Shown: positions 1 through 5,879 of the stretch, in pieces
Layout: each line of letters starts with the position of its first letter
How positions within the stretch are numbered: position 1 is the stretch's first letter
DNA from: Bacteroidota bacterium
Lineage (GTDB): Bacteria > Bacteroidota > Bacteroidia > Flavobacteriales_F > PHOS-HE28
Reading direction: 5' to 3'
DNA: 5,879 nucleotides
Assembly (NCBI GenBank): GCA_023428865.1
Contig: JAEYWT010000139.1
Location: 1 to 5,879 of the forward strand
Translations under genes and position numbers: made by a program
The notes under the pieces: generated by a model
What the model saw: only the letters and a program-made list of their open reading frames with translations
Told to the model about the DNA's origin: nothing
Databases searched by the model: none

Positions 1-29
1 CTCCTGGCCACCAGATGGGTGGCCAGGAG
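1..29 (-). terminator. Probable intrinsic terminator of the leftward metalloprotease gene
   Basis: Positions 1-12 (CTCCTGGCCACC) are perfectly complementary to 18-29, giving a 12-bp GC-rich stem with a 5-base loop (AGATG). The hairpin lies 23 bases beyond the stop codon of the minus-strand gene, where a terminator is expected. On the plus strand no T run follows position 29, so it is unlikely to serve rightward transcription. The T run for the minus strand would lie left of position 1, outside the window, so the call rests on stem quality and position only. Confidence 0.6.
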
Positions 30-52
30 CAGGGCGATATGACGGGTGGGCC

Positions 53-3000
53 TCATTGGGTGGGTTGAACGACCAGACGCTCGATGGCGATCCGTTCGCT
101 CGCTTGGAACAACTCCACGCTGTACACGCCAGCGGGTACCAACCGGGTATCCCACAGCAATTGGCCCTGTCGCGCAGTTGCCCCGAACAAGGCCACTTCC
201 CTACCACGCGCATCGGTGATCCTCACTTGGGCCGCAACCGGCTCTTTGCCCAGATCATACCGGAGGCTGGCCCAGGAGGTGGCCGGATTTGGCATCACTT
301 CCAAGATGCGGTCACCGTTCAATGTGGTCGTCGCCTTCCTCGGCCGTAGCGCTTTGTTGCCGCCACCGGTGCCATTCCCATGCGGCAGGCAGACCTGATA
401 GCCGAAGCACAACACATTCCTTACCCAGGTGCCGGGGATATCGGTCGACAACGCTGCGAAGGCGGTCCATGACGAAACCTCCGCAGGGCTCAGCTGCATG
501 ATGCTCCGCCCCTCGTTGGCAAGTCCTTGTAGTTGTTCGATGTACCAGACCGTACGGTCGCGCTCGGCTTCACGCTGCTCTTTCATGGTATACCGGTCAG
601 CCAGACCATGCAGGATGGTTTTGGCCTGATCGAATTGCTGCATGCGCAAGTGCATCTCCACCTCGGCATACCGGGCACCATAAGTGGGCATGGCGTTCCA
701 TTGTGCCAGCATGGCGGCCAACGGAATAGTCTCCTCATCCGCCCGATAAGATGCCTGCAACAGATCGGAAGCCATCGACATATCCGCGTGATGCTGTCCC
801 ATCTGTGCTTCCAGTTCCATCCGGAAGGTCCGCTCATCCCAGGAACCGGCGATCAGGTCGATCATATAACCGGGCAATGGACTTGGCGCTTCAAGCTCGG
901 CCCATTTGATGAAGCCCTCCTTCTTCGTCGCCTCCGGATTGGCCAGGCAGATCTCCAGCACCATGGCTTGCGGAAGTGTGTTCTTCTTCATCATCTCCAT
1001 CAGCACCGTGGTGCTCAGGTATGGGCTCTTGCTCATCAAATAGTCCCGCAGGTCCCATGCTTCCTGTGGCCAACTCGCCTGCACCTCCGTCACCACGGCG
1101 TCCGTGCTGCCACCATCCAGCAGGCTATTGAAGACGTAGGTCGTGTTGATGTACGCTGCCTTGGCCTCGTTGAATTCATCCTGGACCTGCTCGGTCAATT
1201 CGGTGGTGAGACGGACTTCCCGCCCATCTAGCCGGCTCGGGCATCCATTAGGGTGGTCCGTCCAGGTGGTCACGAGCCAGCCAGGGGTGGTATAGATGGG
1301 TTCCTGGATGCCCCCGTTGTGCCAGTAGTTGATCACCCAGTCGGTCTCATTCTTGTAATCCCGCTCGCCGCCCTGTTGGTCGAAGGTGTTGCCCGCTGGC
1401 ACCTCCTTGCTGCCTTGTTGGGTCCGGATGCTGTGATCCCATGTTTCACCGTCATCCTTCCGAACCCAGAAGTCCTGGTCGTTCCCCACGTTCTCGTTAC
1501 ACAGGAACTGATGACCAACAGAAGAGGAGCTAAAGCCATCGATGCAATTCCCCTCTCCGATGTATCCGTTGGTCATGTCCCGGGCCTTGTTCTTGTACAC
1601 GTCCGTGCTGTTCGGCCCGCTGTTCTCGATCACGATGGCGTCCACGCCTTGGGCAAGTACGTTGTTGGCACGGTCGAACGCGTTCTCCTCGATCCGGAAG
1701 CCATGGCTCTTTTGGGTCGAGATGCCCCGATGATGGTGCTCTTGGAAATTGTAGTCCACCTCACCGACCATTTCCACATCCCGGTCCCCCAGGATGAAAT
1801 TGTTCCTATTCGCCGTGAAGCCGGGCAGCCCTTCCGCATAGATCCCCACCACGTTGTTCTCAAAGTCCAAGCTACCTGCGGCGAAGCCTCTTCCAGAACC
1901 GCTGTTCCGTGCATCGATACCGTGGCCAAGCCCCACGAAGCTGCCACGGTCCAAATTCTGGAGCGGGCAAGGTGTGCCATACGGCAATGCCACGGTACAA
2001 TTCGCACCCACGGAATAGTTCGCATCGATGCTGAAGATGCCTTCGCCCAGTTGCCAGCTATTGGGGCCGCTGGACTGCGCATTCTCGAAGTTGCACGCCC
2101 GGAAAACGATGCCATCCACGCCCCACATGGTCACATGGGCCTCGAAGTCATGCCCGCCACGATAATCATCATCCACCTTGAAGTCGGCGTAGGTGAAGGA
2201 ACTATGGTTAGGGCGCAGCAAGCTTGGGTTGCCCGGCTGGAAGTTCTGGTACGCCATGAACTCCGCCGAGCGCCTACAGTTCAGGAATAGCGCTCCTGGA
2301 TTCCCGTGCGAGCCCTTCACCTGAACCACACCACCCATGCTGTTCCAGTCCTGGGGTTTCCACAGCCGGATGGCTTCGCGTGCATGCTCGATCACAGCAC
2401 CGTTCGTGAGTACCACCAAGCCTTGATAAGTCGGATGGTCGATCGGGTATTGGTGCTGGCTGGAGGTGCCCCAGACTTCGATGCCGGACCAGAAATTTCC
2501 GCAACAATTGCTTGTAAGCCACCCACCATCAACCACCATTCGTGCACCAGGCTCAACAATCACCTTTCCATCTTTGGGCATGTTCACTTGGCACCTGATG
2601 GTCAAGGTAGCTCCATTGCTCACAACGAGATCACCTGGCACTGCCCGCGCCCAATCCCAAGTCTCATCCGAAGTAACGTGAATATCCGCAAGTGGGTTCC
2701 GAGTACAACTCAACAGCCACTTACTCCGCCATGACGCTAGCAGCTTTTGCCGCACATGAGCTATTTGAAGATCGGACAACCATCGCAGAGAGCGACTCGG
2801 TCCCATCATATTGTTTGTGCAAAGCGCGTACTCAGGTACAGAATTTGGATATGGATCACACCAGCCATATGATGTAGTTGGCCAGTGCAAATCTGGGAAG
2901 AGGGTGTGCTGAGAGGACAACTGCGCATGATGAAGTCCCATGCAATGGCCGAGCTCGTGCGCGAACAATTGGTTAACCTTCCCTGGATCTCCTCCAAGCG

Positions 3001-3775
3001 GGTTCTGCACAACTCCTGACCACACCATACTACCTGGCGGGTTCAGCAAGTATTCATTAAAGACATTTTGAACGACCATATAGTTCTTCGACTCTCCATC
3101 GTACGCATTGCCACATCCAGACACTGTTGCTGAATTCGGCCTGATGCGACCAATGAAGTAGACTTGAAGCGTAGCGCAATCGTTCTGTTTATAATTGTTG
3201 TATAAGTAAATCGTTGATGCATTACAAATGTTCACCCCTTCTTGGTCAGGAACGTTTGCATTATACCCCTGATCATCTGCCCAATACAAAATGTCATCGA
3301 GCACGAACCTGATCTTCGAATCCGAAATCGTTGGTGGTTGTGCAACTCCACCATACATCGGCGGATCAATCACGCCGAACAATCGATTCAGGGTAGGACC
3401 ATTCGGTCCATTGATGTCACCGAAAATACTATGTAAATAGGCCGTGTGGGCAGGGTCATTCTCTTGGAAATTGTCCGTGCCATCAGCACGTTGCATGATG
3501 TGCAAAGTCACCCGAACAATTAACTCCTCGGAAGTTGTCGTTGGCATATACTCCGCGTTATTCGCATTAGTCCATACTACTGGGTTAGCACACGATATCG
3601 GCCCGAAAGCACTTGGAACCGTGGGATCGGGCATATGGCATTCCTGCGCCACACTGTCATTGAGCATCAGCAACCAAAGAAACCCTACAGGCCAAAGTCG
3701 TTGAACCGCATTCTCAAAAAAGAGCTGGGCTCGGTCTCCAACAAATAGTCCTACTTTATCAAACAAGTGTTTCAT
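53..3775 (-). CDS. Secreted metzincin-type zinc metalloprotease (M43-like) with beta-helix region and T9SS type A sorting domain
   Basis: A protein of 1240 residues, probably exported by Sec and then across the outer membrane by type IX secretion. Numbering is from the ATG at 3775. Residues 1-43 form a signal peptide with a long n-region, a hydrophobic core at about 28-38 (WPVGFLWLLML) and a likely cut in SVA|QE. A protease domain covers about 76-346: HELGHCMGLHH at 273-283 gives zinc ligands H273, H277 and H283 and catalytic E274, and NNMMG at 321-325 fits the Met-turn. Several cysteines in this domain (for example in WCDP and ALCTN) suggest disulfides. Residues about 376-846 resemble right-handed beta-helix repeats, beginning with the GDLVVSNGATLTI / VIVEPGARMVVDGG pattern common in Bacteroidota surface proteins. 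Residues about 856-1111 look alpha-helical, followed by a Gly/Asn linker (1133-1140). The C-terminus (1152-1240) is a T9SS type A domain with MPNPATSW, ITDARGREV and PAGVYSVEL. The substrate is unknown. M43 (pappalysin/cytophagalysin) is the closest family by motif, but the stretch between the zinc site and the Met-turn is not a textbook match. In-frame alternative starts are ATG at 3829 and TTG at 3832; I prefer 3775 for its MKH start, the A-rich bases before it and the shorter n-region. Confidence 0.88.
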   Translation of the reverse strand: MKHLFDKVGLFVGDRAQLFFENAVQRLWPVGFLWLLMLNDSVAQECHMPDPTVPSAFGPISCANPVVWTNANNAEYMPTTTSEELIVRVTLHIMQRADGTDNFQENDPAHTAYLHSIFGDINGPNGPTLNRLFGVIDPPMYGGVAQPPTISDSKIRFVLDDILYWADDQGYNANVPDQEGVNICNASTIYLYNNYKQNDCATLQVYFIGRIRPNSATVSGCGNAYDGESKNYMVVQNVFNEYLLNPPGSMVWSGVVQNPLGGDPGKVNQLFAHELGHCMGLHHAQLSSQHTLFPDLHWPTTSYGWCDPYPNSVPEYALCTNNMMGPSRSLRWLSDLQIAHVRQKLLASWRSKWLLSCTRNPLADIHVTSDETWDWARAVPGDLVVSNGATLTIRCQVNMPKDGKVIVEPGARMVVDGGWLTSNCCGNFWSGIEVWGTSSQHQYPIDHPTYQGLVVLTNGAVIEHAREAIRLWKPQDWNSMGGVVQVKGSHGNPGALFLNCRRSAEFMAYQNFQPGNPSLLRPNHSSFTYADFKVDDDYRGGHDFEAHVTMWGVDGIVFRACNFENAQSSGPNSWQLGEGIFSIDANYSVGANCTVALPYGTPCPLQNLDRGSFVGLGHGIDARNSGSGRGFAAGSLDFENNVVGIYAEGLPGFTANRNNFILGDRDVEMVGEVDYNFQEHHHRGISTQKSHGFRIEENAFDRANNVLAQGVDAIVIENSGPNSTDVYKNKARDMTNGYIGEGNCIDGFSSSSVGHQFLCNENVGNDQDFWVRKDDGETWDHSIRTQQGSKEVPAGNTFDQQGGERDYKNETDWVINYWHNGGIQEPIYTTPGWLVTTWTDHPNGCPSRLDGREVRLTTELTEQVQDEFNEAKAAYINTTYVFNSLLDGGSTDAVVTEVQASWPQEAWDLRDYLMSKSPYLSTTVLMEMMKKNTLPQAMVLEICLANPEATKKEGFIKWAELEAPSPLPGYMIDLIAGSWDERTFRMELEAQMGQHHADMSMASDLLQASYRADEETIPLAAMLAQWNAMPTYGARYAEVEMHLRMQQFDQAKTILHGLADRYTMKEQREAERDRTVWYIEQLQGLANEGRSIMQLSPAEVSSWTAFAALSTDIPGTWVRNVLCFGYQVCLPHGNGTGGGNKALRPRKATTTLNGDRILEVMPNPATSWASLRYDLGKEPVAAQVRITDARGREVALFGATARQGQLLWDTRLVPAGVYSVELFQASERIAIERLVVQPTQ
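56..322 (-). other. Segment encoding the T9SS type A C-terminal sorting domain
   Basis: This segment encodes the last ~89 residues of the large secreted protein. It shows the usual order for the family: LEVMPNPATSW near the start, a VRITDARGREV strand-turn-strand, a LLWDTRLVPAGVYSVEL segment, and a final short strand (IERLVVQ). In this family the domain directs the protein through the type IX translocon and is normally removed and replaced by a surface anchor. The T9SS machinery itself is not in this window, so its presence in the genome is inferred. Confidence 0.85.
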
Positions 3776-3900
3776 GTCCAGTCGGTTTTGGGTTCGATAC
3801 GCATCAACAATTATGACCTTCTGCTTCATCAACGGAATTGGTCAATGGCGAAGAGGGTTGTCTTGTTCAAATCGAAGCTAAGGCGCTTATTCCCTGTAGT
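2760..3900. other. AT-richer segment covering the protease-coding part and the start of the intergenic spacer
   Basis: Hand counts of G+C in 60-base rows show a drop here. Rows starting at 3061, 3181, 3241 and 3541 have 27, 19, 26 and 27 G+C. Rows starting at 181, 241 and 1861 in the same gene have 39, 36 and 34. Rows starting at 2521, 2581 and 2701 are intermediate (31, 31, 32), and the row at 3961 is back to 36. The segment matches the signal peptide and metalloprotease domain, while the GC-richer part encodes the beta-helix, helical and sorting domains. Only selected rows were counted, so the edges are approximate. Confidence 0.6.
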
Positions 3901-4018
3901 CGGTTGGCAAACGAATAACAATAGCAGAGCCTATGCCCCAAGCTCCGTTCGACCTATCGCCAACGACGTAGAACCCCTCTTCAGTGCGCCTCTCCGCTTG
4001 GGGGGTTGTACCTGACCC

Positions 4019-4048
4019 TTGTCGGTGCCATCCCCCCATCTACATTTG
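4019..4048 (+). promoter_or_regulatory. Bacteroidota-type promoter of gdhA (TTG - 19 bases - TACATTTG)
   Basis: TACATTTG at 4041-4048 matches the Bacteroidota -7 consensus TAnnTTTG exactly. TTG at 4019-4021 lies 19 bases upstream, within the spacing known for the -33 element. Transcription would begin roughly at 4053-4056, giving an untranslated leader of about 30 bases. That leader is rich in A and C (AACCAAAAGCACCCAAAACA) and has no Shine-Dalgarno sequence, as is usual in this phylum. The site also argues against the upstream in-frame ATG at 4006, which would lie before the promoter. Confidence 0.7.
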
Positions 4049-4086
4049 CGTCTGCTTTCAACCAAAAGCACCCAAAACACCCCCGT

Positions 4087-5442
4087 ATGGCAAAGTCGAA
4101 CAAGGCCATTGATGCCTTCATGGCCGAAGTGAAGAAGCGCAACGGCAACGAGCCGGAATTCCTCCAGGCCGTTCACGAAGTAGCCGAAATGGTGATCCCC
4201 TTCATCGAAGCGAACCCCAAGTACAAAGGCAAGATGCTGCTGGAGCGCATGGTGGAGCCCGAGCGCACCATCATGTTCCGCGTACCCTGGGTGGACGACA
4301 AGGGCCAGACGCAAGTGAATCGTGGTTACCGCGTGGAGTACAACAGCGCCATCGGGCCTTACAAGGGTGGCCTGCGTTTCCACCCGAGCGTGAACCTAAG
4401 CATCCTCAAGTTCCTGGGCTTCGAACAGACCTTCAAGAACAGCCTTACCACCCTGCCCATGGGCGGCGGCAAGGGCGGCAGCGACTTCGACCCCAAGGGC
4501 AAGAGCGATGGCGAAGTGATGCGTTTCTGCCAGAGCTTCATGACGGAGCTGTGGCGCCACGTGGGCCAGTTCACCGACGTGCCTGCGGGCGACATCGGCG
4601 TGGGCGGCCGTGAGATCGGGTTCATGTTCGGCCAGGACAAGCGCCTGCGCAACGAGTTCACCGGCGTGTTCACCGGCAAAGGCCGCACCTGGGGCGGCAG
4701 CTTGATCCGTCCGGAAGCAACGGGCTACGGCTGCGTGTACTTCGCCGCCGAAATGATGAAGGAGAACAAGGAGGACTTCAAAGGCAAGATCGTTGCGGTG
4801 AGCGGCAGTGGCAACGTGGCCCAATACGCCATCGAAAAAGCCACCCAGCTTGGCGCCAAAGTGGTAAGCTGCAGTGACAGCGATGGTGCCATCTACGACC
4901 CCGCAGGCATCACCGGCGAAAAGCTCGCCTTCATCATGGACCTGAAGAACGTGAAGCGCGGCCGTATCGAGGAGTACGCGAAGAAGTTCAAAGGCAGCAC
5001 CTACAAGAAAGGCGCCCGTGTATGGGACATCGTGGCAAAGTGCGATGTGGCCCTGCCCTGCGCTACGCAGAACGAACTGAACGACAAGAACGCGAAGGAC
5101 CTGGTGAAGAAAGGCGTGAAATACGTGGCCGAAGGCGCCAACATGCCTACCACACCGGAAGGCATCAACGTATTGCATGCCGCCAACGTGGCCTTTGCAC
5201 CGGGTAAAGCCAGCAACGCCGGTGGTGTGGCCACCAGCGGTCTGGAAATGAGCCAGAACAGCTTACGCATGAGTTGGACCCGCGACGAAGTGGACCACCA
5301 CCTGCACAAGATCATGAAGGACATCCACGCCGCCTGTGTTAAGCATGGCAAGGAGGGTAAGAAGGTCAACTACGTGAAAGGCGCCAACATCGCCGGTTTC
5401 GTGAAGGTGGCCGATGCGATGCTGGAACAGGGGGTGGTGTAG
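4087..5442 (+). CDS. gdhA: NADP-specific glutamate dehydrogenase (EC 1.4.1.4)
   Basis: A complete 451-residue cytoplasmic enzyme, the usual length for hexameric bacterial GdhA. It catalyses reductive amination of 2-oxoglutarate with ammonium and NADPH to L-glutamate, a main entry of nitrogen into metabolism. The N-terminal substrate domain contains PYKGGLRFHP (K93), TFKNSLTTLPMGGGKGG (K117 and catalytic K129) and DVPAGDIGVGGREIG (catalytic D169). These sit at a constant offset of +4 from K89, K113, K125 and D165 of the Clostridium symbiosum enzyme, and S384 in NAGGVATSGLEMSQN likewise matches its S380. The Rossmann domain carries VSGSGNVAQYAIEKA (about 239-253), followed by SCSDSDG (261-267). 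The close likeness of this part to the E. coli ASDSSG region favours NADPH over NADH. No key residue is missing. The start at 4087 gives the normal family N-terminus (MAKSNKAIDAFMAEVKKR); the in-frame ATG at 4006 would add 27 unlikely residues and precedes the promoter. The gene is monocistronic, with its own promoter and a strong terminator, and divergent from the protease gene. Confidence 0.97.
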   Translation: MAKSNKAIDAFMAEVKKRNGNEPEFLQAVHEVAEMVIPFIEANPKYKGKMLLERMVEPERTIMFRVPWVDDKGQTQVNRGYRVEYNSAIGPYKGGLRFHPSVNLSILKFLGFEQTFKNSLTTLPMGGGKGGSDFDPKGKSDGEVMRFCQSFMTELWRHVGQFTDVPAGDIGVGGREIGFMFGQDKRLRNEFTGVFTGKGRTWGGSLIRPEATGYGCVYFAAEMMKENKEDFKGKIVAVSGSGNVAQYAIEKATQLGAKVVSCSDSDGAIYDPAGITGEKLAFIMDLKNVKRGRIEEYAKKFKGSTYKKGARVWDIVAKCDVALPCATQNELNDKNAKDLVKKGVKYVAEGANMPTTPEGINVLHAANVAFAPGKASNAGGVATSGLEMSQNSLRMSWTRDEVDHHLHKIMKDIHAACVKHGKEGKKVNYVKGANIAGFVKVADAMLEQGVV

Positions 5443-5465
5443 GGCATACGACCCTGGAAGAGGGG

Positions 5466-5496
5466 AAGGGGCCGTCTCGCAAGGGGCGGCCCTTTT
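5466..5496 (+). terminator. Intrinsic terminator of gdhA with GCAA tetraloop
   Basis: Positions 5466-5478 pair with 5483-5495 around a GCAA loop (5479-5482). The core GGCCG/CGGCC is fully Watson-Crick; the upper stem closes with C-G pairs and a few G-T wobbles, and the base is A-T. A run of four T (5493-5496) follows the GC core. The hairpin begins 23 bases after the gdhA stop codon. No T run is present on the other strand, so it acts on rightward transcription. It separates gdhA from the next gene, which must have its own promoter. Confidence 0.85.
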
Positions 5497-5598
5497 GCCG
5501 TGGATGTCATTTCTGCGTGCATGCCCGATCGTTCACATCCGACCACCCTTCCCGATGAACCATGATACCTCCCCAACGACCGATCCGAGCTCCAACAC

Positions 5599-5879
5599 AT
5601 GAGACCCCTCCTACGCAACACGCTCCTTGCCACGATCATCGCGCTTCTTGTCCAACCCATCGCTACACGTGCGCAGGATGGAACGGTGGACCCTTCCTTC
5701 ACCGCAGGCACCAATGGCCCGGTATACTGCATCGTGCGACAACACGATGGGAAGCTGCTCATCGGCGGCAGGTTCACCGAGGTGAACGGCACTGCACGGG
5801 GCGGGGTGGCACGCCTGCACGCTGATGGCACCTTGGACGCAGGTTTCAGCACCGGCACCGGCCTCACCAGCACCACCAT
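5599..5879 (+). CDS. Secreted delta-60-repeat protein, 5' part only (runs off the right edge)
   Basis: The reading frame from ATG 5599 stays open to the window edge (93 codons visible) with no stop. Residues 1-25 are a clear signal peptide: MRPLLRN, a hydrophobic core (TLLATIIALLV), and a likely cut in TRA|QDG. What follows fits the delta-60 repeat pattern (TIGR02608 type): DGTVDPSFTAG, then HDGKLLIGGRFTEVNG, then VARLHADGTLDAGFSTGTG, so about one full repeat and its borders are visible. Such repeats are thought to form beta-propeller-like surface or extracellular proteins, often long and with a T9SS sorting domain at the C-terminus, which cannot be seen here. The start is secure: an in-frame stop lies at 5563-5565 and no other ATG in this frame intervenes. 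No Shine-Dalgarno sequence is visible and I could not find a convincing TAnnTTTG box between the gdhA terminator and this start. The biological role is unknown. Confidence 0.85.
   Translation, partial: MRPLLRNTLLATIIALLVQPIATRAQDGTVDPSFTAGTNGPVYCIVRQHDGKLLIGGRFTEVNGTARGGVARLHADGTLDAGFSTGTGLTSTT

Noticed and set aside
533..1231. Plus-strand open frame of 232 codons, rich in His, Leu and Arg
   Set aside because: Antisense to the helical region of the secreted protein; no recognisable motif and no promoter or start context.
1253..2290. Long plus-strand open frame (345 codons) opposite the protease gene
   Set aside because: It lies fully antisense to the recognised beta-helix region. Its translation has no domain, no signal and a composition typical of reverse-frame readings of GC-rich genes.
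3908..3941. Possible minus-strand promoter for the protease gene (TTCGTTTG at 3908-3915 with TTG at 3939-3941)
   Set aside because: The -7 box lacks the conserved A and the 23-base spacing is at the limit; a similar weak box (TCGATTTG, 3868-3875) has no partner. Neither is strong enough to annotate.
3936..4003. 8-bp inverted repeat CCCCAAGC / GCTTGGGG in the divergent intergenic region
   Set aside because: The arms are 52 bases apart and do not extend; a match of this length is expected by chance in a region this size.
4006..4086. N-terminal extension of gdhA from ATG 4006
   Set aside because: It precedes the predicted promoter, encodes 27 residues unlike any GdhA N-terminus, and ATG 4087 gives the standard family length.
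3833..4086. Search of the divergent spacer for tRNA, riboswitch or small genes
   Set aside because: Apart from the gdhA promoter nothing with conserved structure or a convincing coding frame was seen.
4396..5178. Minus-strand open frame of 260 codons opposite gdhA
   Set aside because: Shadow of the well-supported glutamate dehydrogenase; its Ala/His/Val-rich translation resembles no protein family.
5370..5879. Minus-strand open frame covering the right end
   Set aside because: It overlaps the gdhA 3' end, the terminator and the signal peptide and delta-60 frame on the plus strand, which have real protein features.

Overview
The window looks like chromosomal DNA of a Bacteroidota bacterium, most likely an uncultured, GC-rich member of the Flavobacteriales (inference). 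The signs are a type IX secretion (T9SS) C-terminal sorting domain, signal peptides ending in Ala-Gln, no Shine-Dalgarno sequences before the starts, and a Bacteroidota-type promoter (TTG, 19 bases, TACATTTG) in front of gdhA.

Layout from left to right. Positions 1-29 hold a perfect 12-bp hairpin that probably terminates the leftward gene. Positions 53-3775 (minus strand) encode a very large secreted multidomain protein: signal peptide, zinc metalloprotease domain with HExxHxxGxxH, a long right-handed beta-helix-like region, an alpha-helical region with a TPR-like stretch, a Gly/Asn linker, and a T9SS type A sorting domain. Positions 3776-4086 are the spacer between this gene and the divergent gdhA, including the gdhA promoter. 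Positions 4087-5442 (plus strand) encode a complete NADP-type hexameric glutamate dehydrogenase. A strong intrinsic terminator with a GCAA tetraloop follows at 5466-5496. From 5599 to the right edge runs the 5' end of a secreted delta-60-repeat protein.

The genes do not form one operon. gdhA is a single-gene unit with its own promoter and terminator, doing central nitrogen assimilation (2-oxoglutarate + ammonium + NADPH to glutamate). The two flanking genes encode exported proteins of the large repeat-rich kind common in Bacteroidota.

I see no mobile element, CRISPR array, RNA gene or defence system. The least ordinary signal is a change of base composition inside the large secreted protein gene. 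The metalloprotease-coding part (about 2760-3830) is clearly AT-richer than the rest of the same reading frame and than gdhA, and the change falls close to the protein's domain boundary.
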